In this document: one piece after another, positions 1 through 7,849 of the stretch
Layout of the letters: each line of letters begins with the position of its first letter
Position numbering within the stretch: position 1 is the stretch's first letter
DNA from: Burkholderia cepacia
GTDB lineage: Bacteria; Pseudomonadota; Gammaproteobacteria; Burkholderiales; Burkholderiaceae
NCBI RefSeq assembly: GCF_001718835.1
Contig: NZ_CP013443.1
Span: 124,001-188,000, forward strand
Direction of reading: 5' to 3'
Length of the DNA stretch: 64,000 nt
Program-made: the position numbers and the translations under genes
Notes under the pieces: model-generated
Database searches by the model: none
The model's input: the letters and a program-made list of their open reading frames with translations, nothing else
Told to the model about the DNA's origin: nothing

Positions 1-693
1 CAGGGCGTGATGCAGCCGATCCTGGTACGGCCCATTTCGTCAGACAAATACGAGATCATCGCGGGCGAGCGCCGTTTCCGCGCGGCACGCCTGGCGGGCC
101 TCGATGAAGTGCCGGTGCTCGTGAAGGATGTGTCCGACCAGGCCGCCGCGGCGATGGCGCTGATCGAGAACATCCAGCGCGAGGATCTGAACCCGCTTGA
201 AGAGGCGCACGGTATCCAGCGCCTGCTCGACGAGTTCGGTTTCACGCACGAACAGGCGGCCGAATCGGTCGGCCGTTCGCGCAGCGCGGTGTCGAACCTG
301 TTGCGCCTGCTGAACCTGGCTTCGCCGGTGCAGACGATGCTGCTGGCCGGCGATCTCGACATGGGGCATGCGCGCGCGCTGCTCGCCGTCGATGCGGCCA
401 CGCAGATCACGCTCGCCCATCAGGTCGTCAACAAGCGCATGTCGGTGCGGGAGACCGAGAAGCTCGTCACGCACACGACGAAGGAAGCGCCGGCCGTGAA
501 GGCGCGCGCGAAGGACGACGGCGGGCGCGATACGCGCCGTCTCGAGGAGGAGCTGTCCGACCTGCTCGCGTCGACGGTGAAGATCAAGCTCGGCCGCCGC
601 GGGCGAGGGCAGGTGACGATCGACTTCGGCAACCTCGACGCGCTCGAGGGCATTCTCGTGCGGCTGCGCGGCAACGTCGCGACCGAAGAGTAA
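1..693 (+). CDS. parB: ParB chromosome-partitioning protein, 3' part (5' end outside window)
   Basis: The first 230 codons run open from the window edge, so the N-terminus is missing; family members are nearer 300 residues. ParB is the CTP-dependent clamp that loads on parS sites near the origin and is moved by ParA. Visible are the GERRFRAA nucleotide-binding motif, the ENIQREDLNPLEEA motif, a helix-turn-helix (FTHEQAAESVGRSRSAVSNL) and the C-terminal dimerisation region. No parS-like site was noticed in this window. The permease gene follows after 4 nt, so the two are probably co-transcribed. Identity is certain; only the start is unavailable. Confidence 0.96.
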   Translation, partial: QGVMQPILVRPISSDKYEIIAGERRFRAARLAGLDEVPVLVKDVSDQAAAAMALIENIQREDLNPLEEAHGIQRLLDEFGFTHEQAAESVGRSRSAVSNLLRLLNLASPVQTMLLAGDLDMGHARALLAVDAATQITLAHQVVNKRMSVRETEKLVTHTTKEAPAVKARAKDDGGRDTRRLEEELSDLLASTVKIKLGRRGRGQVTIDFGNLDALEGILVRLRGNVATEE

Positions 694-697
694 CGCG

Positions 698-1834
698 GTG
701 CCGATGGAGGGGACGGGCGCGCCGACGCCGCGCCGGTGGCTGGGGTGGCTTGCGCAGGAGCCGGTGCTGTCGGTGCTGGTGCTTGGCCTGATCGTGCTGC
801 AATGGGTGCGTCCGCAACCATTTCCCGTGCTGGCCGGCCGCGTCGACTGGCAGACGGTCGCGACGCTCGCGGGCCTGCTGATGCTGACCAAGGCGCTCGA
901 GTTGTCCGGCTGCCTGATGTGGCTCGCGCACCGCATCGTGCATCACGTGCATTCCGAACGCGGGCTCGCATTGTTGCTCGTGGGGTTCGCCGCGTTGCTG
1001 TCGATGTGGCTCACCAACGACGTCGCGCTGTTCGTCGTCGTGCCGTTGATGGTGTCGCTGCGTGCGCTGACGCCACTGCCGTTCCGGCGGCTCGTGATCG
1101 TCGTCGCGCTGGCGGTCAACGCGGGGTCCGTCGCGACGCCGCTCGGCAATCCCCAGAATCTTTTCCTGTGGCAATTGAGCGGCGTGTCGTTCGGCCGCTT
1201 CGTGGTCACGCTCGGGCCGCTCGCGATCGCGCTGATGGCGCTGCTGCTCGTACTGACCGCATGCGCGTTTCGCGCAAAGCCGCTCGACTTGTCCGGCGAT
1301 GCCACTGCGCTGCCCGTGCAACGCATGCACGCGCTGATCGCGGCGGTGCTGTTCGCCGCGTTCGTGCTGCTCGCCGATGCGCATCATCCGCTGCACGGCC
1401 TGATCGCCGTTGCCATCGTGCTGGCGGTCGTGCGGCGCGACGCGGTGTTGAGGATCGACTGGCTGCTGCTGCTGATCTTCGTACTGATGTTCGTCGTGCT
1501 GCGCACTGCGGCTGCGCTGCCCACGATACATGACGCGATCGCGCATGCGCGCCTCGATTCGCCGCTGCGCGTCTATGCGGCCGGCGCGCTGTTGTCACAG
1601 GTCATCAGCAATGTACCGGCCGCGATCCTGCTGTCGGAGTTCACGCACGACTGGCGTGCGCTCGCGTTCGGCGTATCGGTCGGCGGCTTCGGCTTCGCGA
1701 TCGGCTCGCTTGCGAACCTGATCGCGGTGCGTCTCGCGAAGGAGCCGCGCATGTGGCTGCCGTTCCATCTGGTCTCGATTCCGTTCGCACTCGCCAGCGC
1801 GGCGGTCGGCGCGTGGCTGCTCGTTCACGGCTGA
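698..1834 (+). CDS. ArsB/NhaD-superfamily (YbiR-like) anion transporter permease
   Basis: This 378-residue protein is almost wholly hydrophobic, with about ten membrane segments and few soluble loops. The GNPQNLFLW motif near residue 150 and the NDVALFVVVPLM stretch near residue 108 are typical of the ion-transporter superfamily that holds ArsB, NhaD and the E. coli YbiR protein. The substrate cannot be read from the sequence; an anion or Na+/H+ exchange are both possible. The GTG at 698 is preferred because GAAGAG at the end of parB is well spaced for it; ATG 704 is the alternative. It sits 4 nt behind parB and is closed by a perfect hairpin after its stop. Confidence 0.8.
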   Translation: MPMEGTGAPTPRRWLGWLAQEPVLSVLVLGLIVLQWVRPQPFPVLAGRVDWQTVATLAGLLMLTKALELSGCLMWLAHRIVHHVHSERGLALLLVGFAALLSMWLTNDVALFVVVPLMVSLRALTPLPFRRLVIVVALAVNAGSVATPLGNPQNLFLWQLSGVSFGRFVVTLGPLAIALMALLLVLTACAFRAKPLDLSGDATALPVQRMHALIAAVLFAAFVLLADAHHPLHGLIAVAIVLAVVRRDAVLRIDWLLLLIFVLMFVVLRTAAALPTIHDAIAHARLDSPLRVYAAGALLSQVISNVPAAILLSEFTHDWRALAFGVSVGGFGFAIGSLANLIAVRLAKEPRMWLPFHLVSIPFALASAAVGAWLLVHG

Positions 1835-1845
1835 GTCGCACAGTA

Positions 1846-1875
1846 CGCTTTCGATGCAGCGATGCATCGAAAGCG
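1846..1875 (+). terminator. Perfect 13-bp inverted repeat after the permease gene
   Basis: Arms 1846-1858 and 1863-1875 are exact complements with a 4-nt loop, beginning 12 nt after the stop codon. No T-run follows, so it may be a rho-assisted or mRNA-stabilising 3' end, not a classical intrinsic terminator. Confidence 0.55.
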
Positions 1876-1881
1876 GGGCGC

Positions 1882-1959
1882 CCACAGCGATTCTTCCGCA
1901 GCGACTCATCCGCGACGTCACGTCCACAACGATTCATCCACAGCGGCCCATCAGCCGCG
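1882..1959 (+). repeat. Degenerate tandem repeat between the permease and atp genes
   Basis: Two related blocks of about 33-36 nt (1882-1914 and 1924-1959) share the pattern CCACArCGATTC-TCC-CAGCG. They lie in the 393-base gap ahead of atpI. Otherwise that gap holds only the atp promoter and a leader hairpin; no gene was seen in it. Confidence 0.4.
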
Positions 1960-2117
1960 CCATACACCATCGCCGGCCCGTCCGGTTCGCGACTTTCTTC
2001 GCACACGAAATACCGTGCAAAAAATTGTCCTTACAACTGTCATCGTACGTCGTCGAATCGCGGGTTTTTCACATGATGAGGCGTCGTTTTACGCAGGTTT
2101 TTGTCGCGTCTAAAGCC

Positions 2118-2146
2118 TTGAATCACTTGCAACTATCGCTTACAAT
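2118..2146 (+). promoter_or_regulatory. Sigma-70-type promoter of the atp operon
   Basis: TTGAAT at 2118-2123 and TACAAT at 2141-2146 are separated by 17 nt in an AT-richer stretch 80 nt before atpI. This is the only good sigma-70 pair noticed ahead of the operon. Confidence 0.65.
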
Positions 2147-2169
2147 CGCCCGGATTTGTTAGCTAGGCA

Positions 2170-2197
2170 CCCCTGAAAGCTTTCAGAAAGCTTGGGG
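2170..2197 (+). promoter_or_regulatory. Leader hairpin upstream of atpI
   Basis: CCCC and GGGG flank a 7-bp stem (AAGCTTT/AAAGCTT) with a 3-nt loop. The hairpin starts about 20 nt after the predicted -10 box, so it would form at the 5' end of the atp mRNA, where it could stabilise the transcript. Confidence 0.45.
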
Positions 2198-2227
2198 CCG
2201 GGTTCAAGGATTTTGCGGAAGATTGCG

Positions 2228-2752
2228 ATGGCGGGTCAGGCGCCGGACGACAGGCACGATGATCAGCGCACGCAACGCACCGCTTCGGCGGCCGGCGAGC
2301 GGCGCGAATCCGACGATGACTGGGACGCCGGGCAGCAAGATAACAACATCGTTCCGCTCACGCGGGCAGAAGCCGAAAAGCTGTTCGGCCCGAACGTGAG
2401 CAAGCCCTCGCGCGTGACCCCCTATAAGGTGGTATTCGCGCAAGTGGTTCTGTCCCTGGTTGCAACGCTGGCGTGGTGGCTGTTTTCGAAGTCGCCGGGC
2501 GCCGCTGCGCAATCCGCGTTTCTGGGCGGAGCGATCGGCTGGGTGCCCAGTGCGGTATTCGTGGCACGACTGAAGGCAGGTGGTTCGGCCACCGTGATGA
2601 GCTGGGTGATGGGCGAAGCCCTGAAGCTCGCTCTGACGATCGGGATGTTCACTGCAGTGGCGTTCGGCTGGGCCGGCGTGCACTGGGTGCCGTTCCTCGT
2701 CACGTACCTCGTCGTGCTGAAGACGTACTGGATCGCGCTGGCCTGGCGGTAA
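2228..2752 (+). CDS. atpI: ATP synthase accessory protein AtpI
   Basis: AtpI is a small membrane protein that helps assemble the c-ring and may assist Mg2+ uptake; it is not part of the finished enzyme. The 174 residues have a hydrophilic, acidic N-terminal 60 residues followed by four hydrophobic helices. The ATG at 2228 is chosen because GGAAG lies about 10 nt upstream; a TTG at 2192 would lie inside the leader hairpin. It is the first gene of the atp operon, as usual, and atpB follows after about 110 nt. Confidence 0.85.
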   Translation: MAGQAPDDRHDDQRTQRTASAAGERRESDDDWDAGQQDNNIVPLTRAEAEKLFGPNVSKPSRVTPYKVVFAQVVLSLVATLAWWLFSKSPGAAAQSAFLGGAIGWVPSAVFVARLKAGGSATVMSWVMGEALKLALTIGMFTAVAFGWAGVHWVPFLVTYLVVLKTYWIALAWR

Positions 2753-2861
2753 GGAACAAGCAGCGTGCGGTTTCGACAACGAACCGCACCGGCCCGTTCC
2801 CGCAATAGCGTGTTGCGGAACCGGCAAAACGATTTTCGACAATTTGGGTGGCATTAACGAT

Positions 2862-3713
2862 ATGGCAGCTAGCGAAGGCACGCGTGGTCCGGATCCGTCC
2901 GAGTACATTGCGCACCACTTGCAGAATTTCTCCACCTCGCATCAGACGTCGATTTTCGACATCCACGTCTGGAATCTCGACACGCTGTTCTGGTCGATCG
3001 TGTGCGGCATCGTGACGATCGTCCTGCTGCGTCTGGCTGCCCGCAAGGCGACGTCGGGCGTGCCGGGCCGTTTCCAGTGCGCGATCGAGATGCTCGTCGA
3101 GATGGTCGAAGACCAATCGAAGGCCATCGTTCACGGCAATCGTACCTTCATCGCTCCGCTCGCGCTCACGGTGTTCGTGTGGGTCGCGCTGATGAACTCC
3201 CTCGACTTCCTCCCGGTCGACCTGCCGGGCCGCGTGATCGGCCTGCTCGGTCTGTCGGACGTGATTTCCCACCATCGCATCGTCCCGACGGCCGACCTGA
3301 ACGGCACGCTCGGCATCGCGCTCGGCGTGTTCGTCCTGATGATCTACTACAGCATCAAGATCAAGGGCGCGGGCGGCTTTGTGCATGAGCTGCTGTCGGC
3401 ACCGTTCGGCGCCCACCCGCTGCTGTGGATCCCTAACCTCGCGCTCAACATCGTCGAATATCTCGCCAAGACCGTCTCCCTCGGTATGCGGCTGTTCGGC
3501 AACATGTACGCGGGTGAGCTGTTGTTCCTGTTGATCGCCCTGCTCGGCAGCATGTGGAGCTTCGGTGGCGACGCAACGTTCCTCGGCTTCGTTGGCCACG
3601 TGATCGCGGGCAGCGTCTGGGCAATCTTCCACATCCTGATTGTTCTGTTGCAGGCATTCATTTTCATGATGCTGACGCTGGTGTATCTCGGCCAGGCGCA
3701 CGACAAGCACTAA
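2862..3713 (+). CDS. atpB: F0F1 ATP synthase subunit a
   Basis: This is the stator part of the proton channel in the inner membrane. The 283-residue protein has about five to six hydrophobic helices. The essential-arginine helix is seen as LAKTVSLGMRLFGNMYAGEL, where the Arg of SLGMRLFGN faces the c-ring. The ATG at 2862 gives the usual N-terminus (MAASEGTRG); a TTG 18 nt earlier is less likely. It is followed by the AU-rich spacer that leads to atpE. Confidence 0.95.
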   Translation: MAASEGTRGPDPSEYIAHHLQNFSTSHQTSIFDIHVWNLDTLFWSIVCGIVTIVLLRLAARKATSGVPGRFQCAIEMLVEMVEDQSKAIVHGNRTFIAPLALTVFVWVALMNSLDFLPVDLPGRVIGLLGLSDVISHHRIVPTADLNGTLGIALGVFVLMIYYSIKIKGAGGFVHELLSAPFGAHPLLWIPNLALNIVEYLAKTVSLGMRLFGNMYAGELLFLLIALLGSMWSFGGDATFLGFVGHVIAGSVWAIFHILIVLLQAFIFMMLTLVYLGQAHDKH

Positions 3714-3720
3714 GCGCGGC

Positions 3721-3788
3721 GTGCAAAAAAGAGTTTCCGTTTTAGTTTTTTAAATCTCAGTTCCAAGTCTTTTCACAAAGGAGTGATC
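3721..3788 (+). promoter_or_regulatory. AU-rich translational enhancer-like spacer before atpE
   Basis: The atpB-atpE spacer is strikingly A/T-rich against GC-rich flanks, with runs AAAAAA, TTTTAG and TTTTTT, and ends in a strong Shine-Dalgarno AAAGGAG (3777-3783). E. coli atpE has a known U-rich enhancer in the same place, which raises synthesis of the multicopy c subunit. The similarity of role is inferred from position and composition. Confidence 0.6.
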
Positions 3789-4061
3789 ATGCAAGCTTAC
3801 ATCGCCAACATCCAGGGTCTGACCGCCATCGGTATCGGCATCATCATCGGCCTGGGTGCAATCGGCGCCTGTATCGGTATCGCGCTGATGGGTGGTAAGT
3901 ACATCGAAGCCTGCGCACGTCAGCCGGAACTCATCAACCCGCTGCAAACGAAGATGTTCCTGCTGGCTGGTCTGATCGACGCGGCATTCCTGATCGGCGT
4001 GGGTGTTGCAATGCTGTTCGCGTTCGCGAACCCGCTCCTGTCGAAGCTCGTCGCAGGCTAA
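3789..4061 (+). CDS. atpE: F0F1 ATP synthase subunit c
   Basis: The 90-residue proteolipid forms the rotating c-ring that carries protons. It has two hydrophobic helices joined by a polar loop (ARQPELINPLQ). The proton-carrying acid is the Asp in the second helix (GLIDAAFLIGVG), so coupling is to protons; the sodium-binding signature was not seen. The ATG at 3789 directly follows AAAGGAGTGATC; a GTG at 3783 lies inside the ribosome site. It has the strongest translation signals in the operon. Confidence 0.97.
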   Translation: MQAYIANIQGLTAIGIGIIIGLGAIGACIGIALMGGKYIEACARQPELINPLQTKMFLLAGLIDAAFLIGVGVAMLFAFANPLLSKLVAG

Positions 4062-4118
4062 GGTTCCTCGGAAATATGCGTCCGGCGTGAGCCGGCGCAG
4101 GGCGGAACGGAGACTTGG

Positions 4119-4149
4119 GGCGCTGATCGAATGCAACTCGATGAGCGCC
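4119..4149 (+). promoter_or_regulatory. Hairpin in the atpE-atpF spacer
   Basis: GGCGCT (4119-4124) pairs with AGCGCC (4144-4149), and inner ATCGA pairs with TCGAT, giving an 11-bp stem with a 7-nt loop. It lies in a 129-nt spacer and may protect the upstream atpE message or lower read-through to atpF. Confidence 0.45.
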
Positions 4150-4190
4150 TTACCGTTTCATTTTTCCGGAATAGCAGATAAGGAAACACC

Positions 4191-4661
4191 GTGAATCTCA
4201 ACGCAACTCTGTTTGCGCAAATGGTCGTGTTCCTGGTCCTCGCGTGGTTCACGATGAAGTTCGTGTGGCCGCCGTTGATCAACGCCCTCGACGAACGTTC
4301 GAAGAAGATCGCCGACGGCCTCGCCGCCGCCGAGAAGGGCAAGGCAGAACTCGACGCAGCGCACAAGCGCGTGGACCAGGAACTCGCGCAGGCCCGCAAT
4401 GACGGCCAGCAGCGCATCGCCGACGCTGAAAAGCGTGCCCAGGCGGTCGCCGAGGAAATCAAGGCCAACGCCCAGGCTGAAGCCGCCCGCATCGTCGCCC
4501 AGGCGAAGGCGGAAGCAGAACAGCAAATCGTGAAGGCGCGCGAAGCGCTGCGTGGCGAAGTCGCTACGCTGGCCGTGAAGGGCGCCGAGCAGATCCTGAA
4601 GCGCGAAGTCGATCAAACGGCCCACGCCCAACTGCTGAATCAACTGAAAGCCGAGCTCTGA
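4191..4661 (+). CDS. atpF: F0F1 ATP synthase subunit b
   Basis: Subunit b is the peripheral stalk that holds F1 to the membrane. The 156 residues begin with one hydrophobic helix (about 5-27) and continue as a long, charged, Ala-rich coiled coil, the expected shape and length. A GTG start at 4191 follows TAAGGAAAC by a good distance; no ATG fits. atpH follows with only 2 nt between. Confidence 0.95.
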   Translation: MNLNATLFAQMVVFLVLAWFTMKFVWPPLINALDERSKKIADGLAAAEKGKAELDAAHKRVDQELAQARNDGQQRIADAEKRAQAVAEEIKANAQAEAARIVAQAKAEAEQQIVKAREALRGEVATLAVKGAEQILKREVDQTAHAQLLNQLKAEL

Positions 4662-4663
4662 TC

Positions 4664-5203
4664 ATGGCCGAACTTGCAACCATCGCCCGCCCTTACGCAG
4701 AAGCGCTGTTCCGCGTGGCCGAGGGCGGTGACATCGCCGCCTGGTCCACGCTCGTGCAAGAGCTGGCCCAGGTTGCGCGTCTGCCGGAAGTGCTGTCGGT
4801 CGCGTCGAGCCCGAAGGTGACGCGCACGCAAGTAGCCGAGTTGCTGCTTGCTGCTGCGAAGTCGCCGCTCGCGGCCGGCGCCGAAGCGAAGAACTTCGTG
4901 CAGATGCTGGTCGACAATCATCGCATCGCGCTGCTGCCGGAAATTGCCGAGCAGTTCGAGGCGCTCAAGAACGAACGTGAAGGTGCAGCCGACGCCGAGA
5001 TCGTGAGCGCGTTCCCGCTGAACGGCGCGGATCTCGAAAGCCTCGTCTCGGGCCTCGAACGCAAGTTCAAGCGCAAGCTGAAACCGACGGTCGAAGTCGA
5101 TTCGTCGCTGATCGGCGGCGTGCGCGTGACGGTCGGCGACGAAGTGCTCGACACCTCGGTTCGCGCGCGCCTCGCATCGATGCAGGCTGCCTTGACCGCC
5201 TGA
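4664..5203 (+). CDS. atpH: F0F1 ATP synthase subunit delta
   Basis: Delta joins the top of the alpha3beta3 head to the b stalk. The 179-residue protein starts with the usual helical N-terminal domain (ATIARPYAEALFRVAE) and ends with the family signature around residues 140-170 (VEVDSSLIGGVRVTVGDEVLDTSV, quoted in part by its core IGGVRV). It lies 2 nt after atpF and 44 nt before atpA. Confidence 0.95.
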   Translation: MAELATIARPYAEALFRVAEGGDIAAWSTLVQELAQVARLPEVLSVASSPKVTRTQVAELLLAAAKSPLAAGAEAKNFVQMLVDNHRIALLPEIAEQFEALKNEREGAADAEIVSAFPLNGADLESLVSGLERKFKRKLKPTVEVDSSLIGGVRVTVGDEVLDTSVRARLASMQAALTA

Positions 5204-5247
5204 GCGCCACGCCGGCACGCAACAGAATTGACTATCAGGAGCGAATA

Positions 5248-6789
5248 ATGCAACTCAATCCCTCTGAGATCAGCGAGCTGATCAAGAGCCGGATCCAGGG
5301 CCTTGAAGCGAGCGCAGACGTTCGCAACCAGGGCACCGTGATCTCCGTGACCGACGGTATCGTGCGTATCCACGGCCTGTCGGACGTGATGCAGGGCGAA
5401 ATGCTCGAGTTCCCGGGCAACACGTTCGGCCTCGCGCTGAACCTCGAGCGCGACTCGGTCGGCGCGGTGATTCTCGGCGAATACGAACACATCTCGGAAG
5501 GCGACATCGTCAAGACGACGGGCCGCATTCTGGAAGTTCCGGTTGGTCCGGAACTCGTCGGCCGCGTGGTCGATGCGCTCGGCAACCCGATCGACGGCAA
5601 GGGCCCGGTCAACGCGAAGCTGACCGACGCGATCGAAAAGATCGCCCCGGGCGTGATCTGGCGCAAGTCGGTGTCGCAGCCGGTGCAGACGGGCATCAAG
5701 TCGATCGACGCAATGGTGCCGATCGGCCGTGGCCAGCGTGAGCTGATCATCGGCGACCGTCAGTGCGGCAAGACCGCGGTGGCGCTCGACGCGATCATCA
5801 ACCAGAAGGGCAAGGACCTGATCTGTATCTACGTCGCGATCGGCCAGAAGGCTTCGTCGATCATGAACGTGGTTCGCAAGCTCGAAGAAACGGGCGCGAT
5901 GGAATACACGATCGTCGTCGCCGCTTCGGCTTCGGATTCGGCAGCGATGCAGTACCTCGCACCGTACGCCGGCTGCACGATGGGCGAATACTTCCGCGAC
6001 CGCGGCCAGGACGCGCTGATCATCTATGACGACTTGACCAAGCAGGCTTGGGCATACCGTCAGATCTCGCTGCTGCTGCGCCGCCCGCCGGGCCGTGAAG
6101 CATACCCGGGCGACGTGTTCTATCTGCACTCGCGTCTGCTCGAGCGTGCGGCTCGCGTGTCGGAAGAGTACGTCGAGAAGTTCACGAACGGCGAAGTGAA
6201 GGGCAAGAGCGGCTCGCTGACGGCGCTGCCGGTCATCGAAACGCAGGCTGGCGACGTGACCGCGTTCGTTCCGACGAACGTGATCTCGATTACCGACGGC
6301 CAGATCTTCCTGGAAACCGACCTGTTCAACGCAGGCATCCGCCCGGCAATCAACGCCGGCGTGTCGGTGTCGCGAGTCGGTGGCGCCGCTCAGACGAAGG
6401 TCGTGAAGAAGCTGTCGGGCGGTATCCGTACCGACCTCGCGCAGTACCGTGAACTCGCCGCATTCGCGCAGTTCGCATCGGACCTCGACGAAGCGACCCG
6501 CAAGCAGCTCGAGCGCGGCCGCCGCGTGACGGAACTGCTGAAGCAGCCGCAGTACCAGCCGCTGCAGGTCTGGGAACTGGCCGTGTCGCTGTACGCCGCG
6601 AACAACGGCTACCTCGACGACCTCGACGTCAAGCAAGTGCTGTCGTTCGAGAAGGGCCTGCGCGACAACCTGAAGACCAGCCACGCTGACCTCATCAAGC
6701 GCATCGAAGACACCAAGGATCTCTCGAAGGACGACGAAGGCGCACTGCGCTCGGCGATCGAATCCTTCAAGAAGTCCGGTGCCTATTGA
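5248..6789 (+). CDS. atpA: F0F1 ATP synthase subunit alpha
   Basis: Alpha is the non-catalytic nucleotide-binding subunit of F1. The 513 residues match the usual length. The P-loop GDRQCGKT is at residues 169-176, the same numbering as in E. coli, and the LIIYDDLTKQAWAYRQ and LLRRPPGREAYPGDVFYLHS blocks follow. The ATG at 5248 comes after CAGGAG. No unusual residue was noticed. Confidence 0.98.
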   Translation: MQLNPSEISELIKSRIQGLEASADVRNQGTVISVTDGIVRIHGLSDVMQGEMLEFPGNTFGLALNLERDSVGAVILGEYEHISEGDIVKTTGRILEVPVGPELVGRVVDALGNPIDGKGPVNAKLTDAIEKIAPGVIWRKSVSQPVQTGIKSIDAMVPIGRGQRELIIGDRQCGKTAVALDAIINQKGKDLICIYVAIGQKASSIMNVVRKLEETGAMEYTIVVAASASDSAAMQYLAPYAGCTMGEYFRDRGQDALIIYDDLTKQAWAYRQISLLLRRPPGREAYPGDVFYLHSRLLERAARVSEEYVEKFTNGEVKGKSGSLTALPVIETQAGDVTAFVPTNVISITDGQIFLETDLFNAGIRPAINAGVSVSRVGGAAQTKVVKKLSGGIRTDLAQYRELAAFAQFASDLDEATRKQLERGRRVTELLKQPQYQPLQVWELAVSLYAANNGYLDDLDVKQVLSFEKGLRDNLKTSHADLIKRIEDTKDLSKDDEGALRSAIESFKKSGAY

Positions 6790-6858
6790 TCCGCGAGTGA
6801 CACACCGAGGCCGCGCGGGGGCTGATGTACCCGCGCCGCTTCGGTGAGCGATGCATGA

Positions 6859-6892
6859 GCCCCGAGCAAGCGCTAAAGCGCCAACTCGGGGC
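6859..6892 (+). promoter_or_regulatory. Hairpin just ahead of the atpG ribosome site
   Basis: GCCCCGAG (6859-6866) pairs with CTCGGGGC (6885-6892), and inner bases AGCGC can pair too. It ends 2 nt before AAAGGAG, so folding could modulate atpG translation and hence the 3:1 ratio of alpha/beta to gamma. Confidence 0.5.
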
Positions 6893-6907
6893 GCAAAGGA
6901 GCAAGCT

Positions 6908-7783
6908 ATGGCTGGAATGAAGGAAATTCGCGGCAAGATCAAGAGCGTGCAGAACACGCGCAAGATCACGAAGGCGATGGAGATGGTGGCTGCATCGAAG
7001 ATGCGTCGCGCGCAGGAACGCATGCGCGCCGCTCGTCCGTATGCAGACAAGGTCCGTGCCATCGCCGCGCACATGAGCCGTGCGAACCCGGAGTACCGCC
7101 ACCCGTTCATGGTGGCAAACGACGGCGCGCAGACGGCCGGCATCATCCTCGTCACGACGGACAAGGGTCTTTGCGGCGGTCTGAACACCAACGTGCTGCG
7201 TGCGACGGTGCAGAAGTTCAAGGAGCTGGAAGAGAAGGGCCAGAAGGTCGAAGCCACCGCGATCGGCGGCAAGGGCCTCGGGTTCCTGAACCGCTTCGGC
7301 GCGAAGGTGATGTCGCAGGTCGTGCACCTCGGCGACACCCCGCATCTGGACAAGCTGATCGGCGCCGTGAAGACGCAGCTCGATCTGTACTCGGAAGGCA
7401 AGCTGTCGGCGGTTTATATCGCTTACACGCGCTTCGTCAACACGATGAAGCAGGAAGCCGTGATCGAGCAGCTGCTGCCGCTGTCGTCGGAACACTTCGA
7501 GGCCGATGACGGTACGCCGGCCACGTCGTGGGACTACATCTACGAGCCGGACGCGCAGGCAGTCGTCGACGAACTGCTCGTGCGTTACGTCGAGGCGCTG
7601 GTGTACCAGGCCGTCGCGGAAAACATGGCGTCCGAGCAATCGGCGCGCATGGTCGCGATGAAGGCCGCGTCCGACAACGCGAAGACGGTGATCAGCGAAC
7701 TGCAGCTCGTGTACAACAAGAGCCGCCAGGCCGCGATCACGAAAGAACTGTCGGAGATCGTCGGCGGCGCAGCCGCTGTTTAA
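6908..7783 (+). CDS. atpG: F0F1 ATP synthase subunit gamma
   Basis: Gamma is the rotor shaft inside F1. The 291-residue protein has the conserved N-terminal coiled coil (MAGMKEIRGKIKSVQNTRKI), the TDKGLCGGLN motif near residue 80 and the conserved C-terminal helix (SDNAKTVISELQLVYNKSRQ). An in-frame ATG at 6851 exists, but the family start and the AAAGGAG at 6895-6901 support 6908. Confidence 0.97.
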   Translation: MAGMKEIRGKIKSVQNTRKITKAMEMVAASKMRRAQERMRAARPYADKVRAIAAHMSRANPEYRHPFMVANDGAQTAGIILVTTDKGLCGGLNTNVLRATVQKFKELEEKGQKVEATAIGGKGLGFLNRFGAKVMSQVVHLGDTPHLDKLIGAVKTQLDLYSEGKLSAVYIAYTRFVNTMKQEAVIEQLLPLSSEHFEADDGTPATSWDYIYEPDAQAVVDELLVRYVEALVYQAVAENMASEQSARMVAMKAASDNAKTVISELQLVYNKSRQAAITKELSEIVGGAAAV

Positions 7784-7849
7784 GCGCGCGCCACGGACGA
7801 CAACTGCGCCTTTGCGCGAGTAAAGAATCAGGTATTTAAAGGAAAAGCG

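Noticed and set aside
4918..7401. 827-codon and similar minus-strand frames opposite the atp genes
   Set aside because: Shadow frames; the plus-strand atp genes are beyond doubt.
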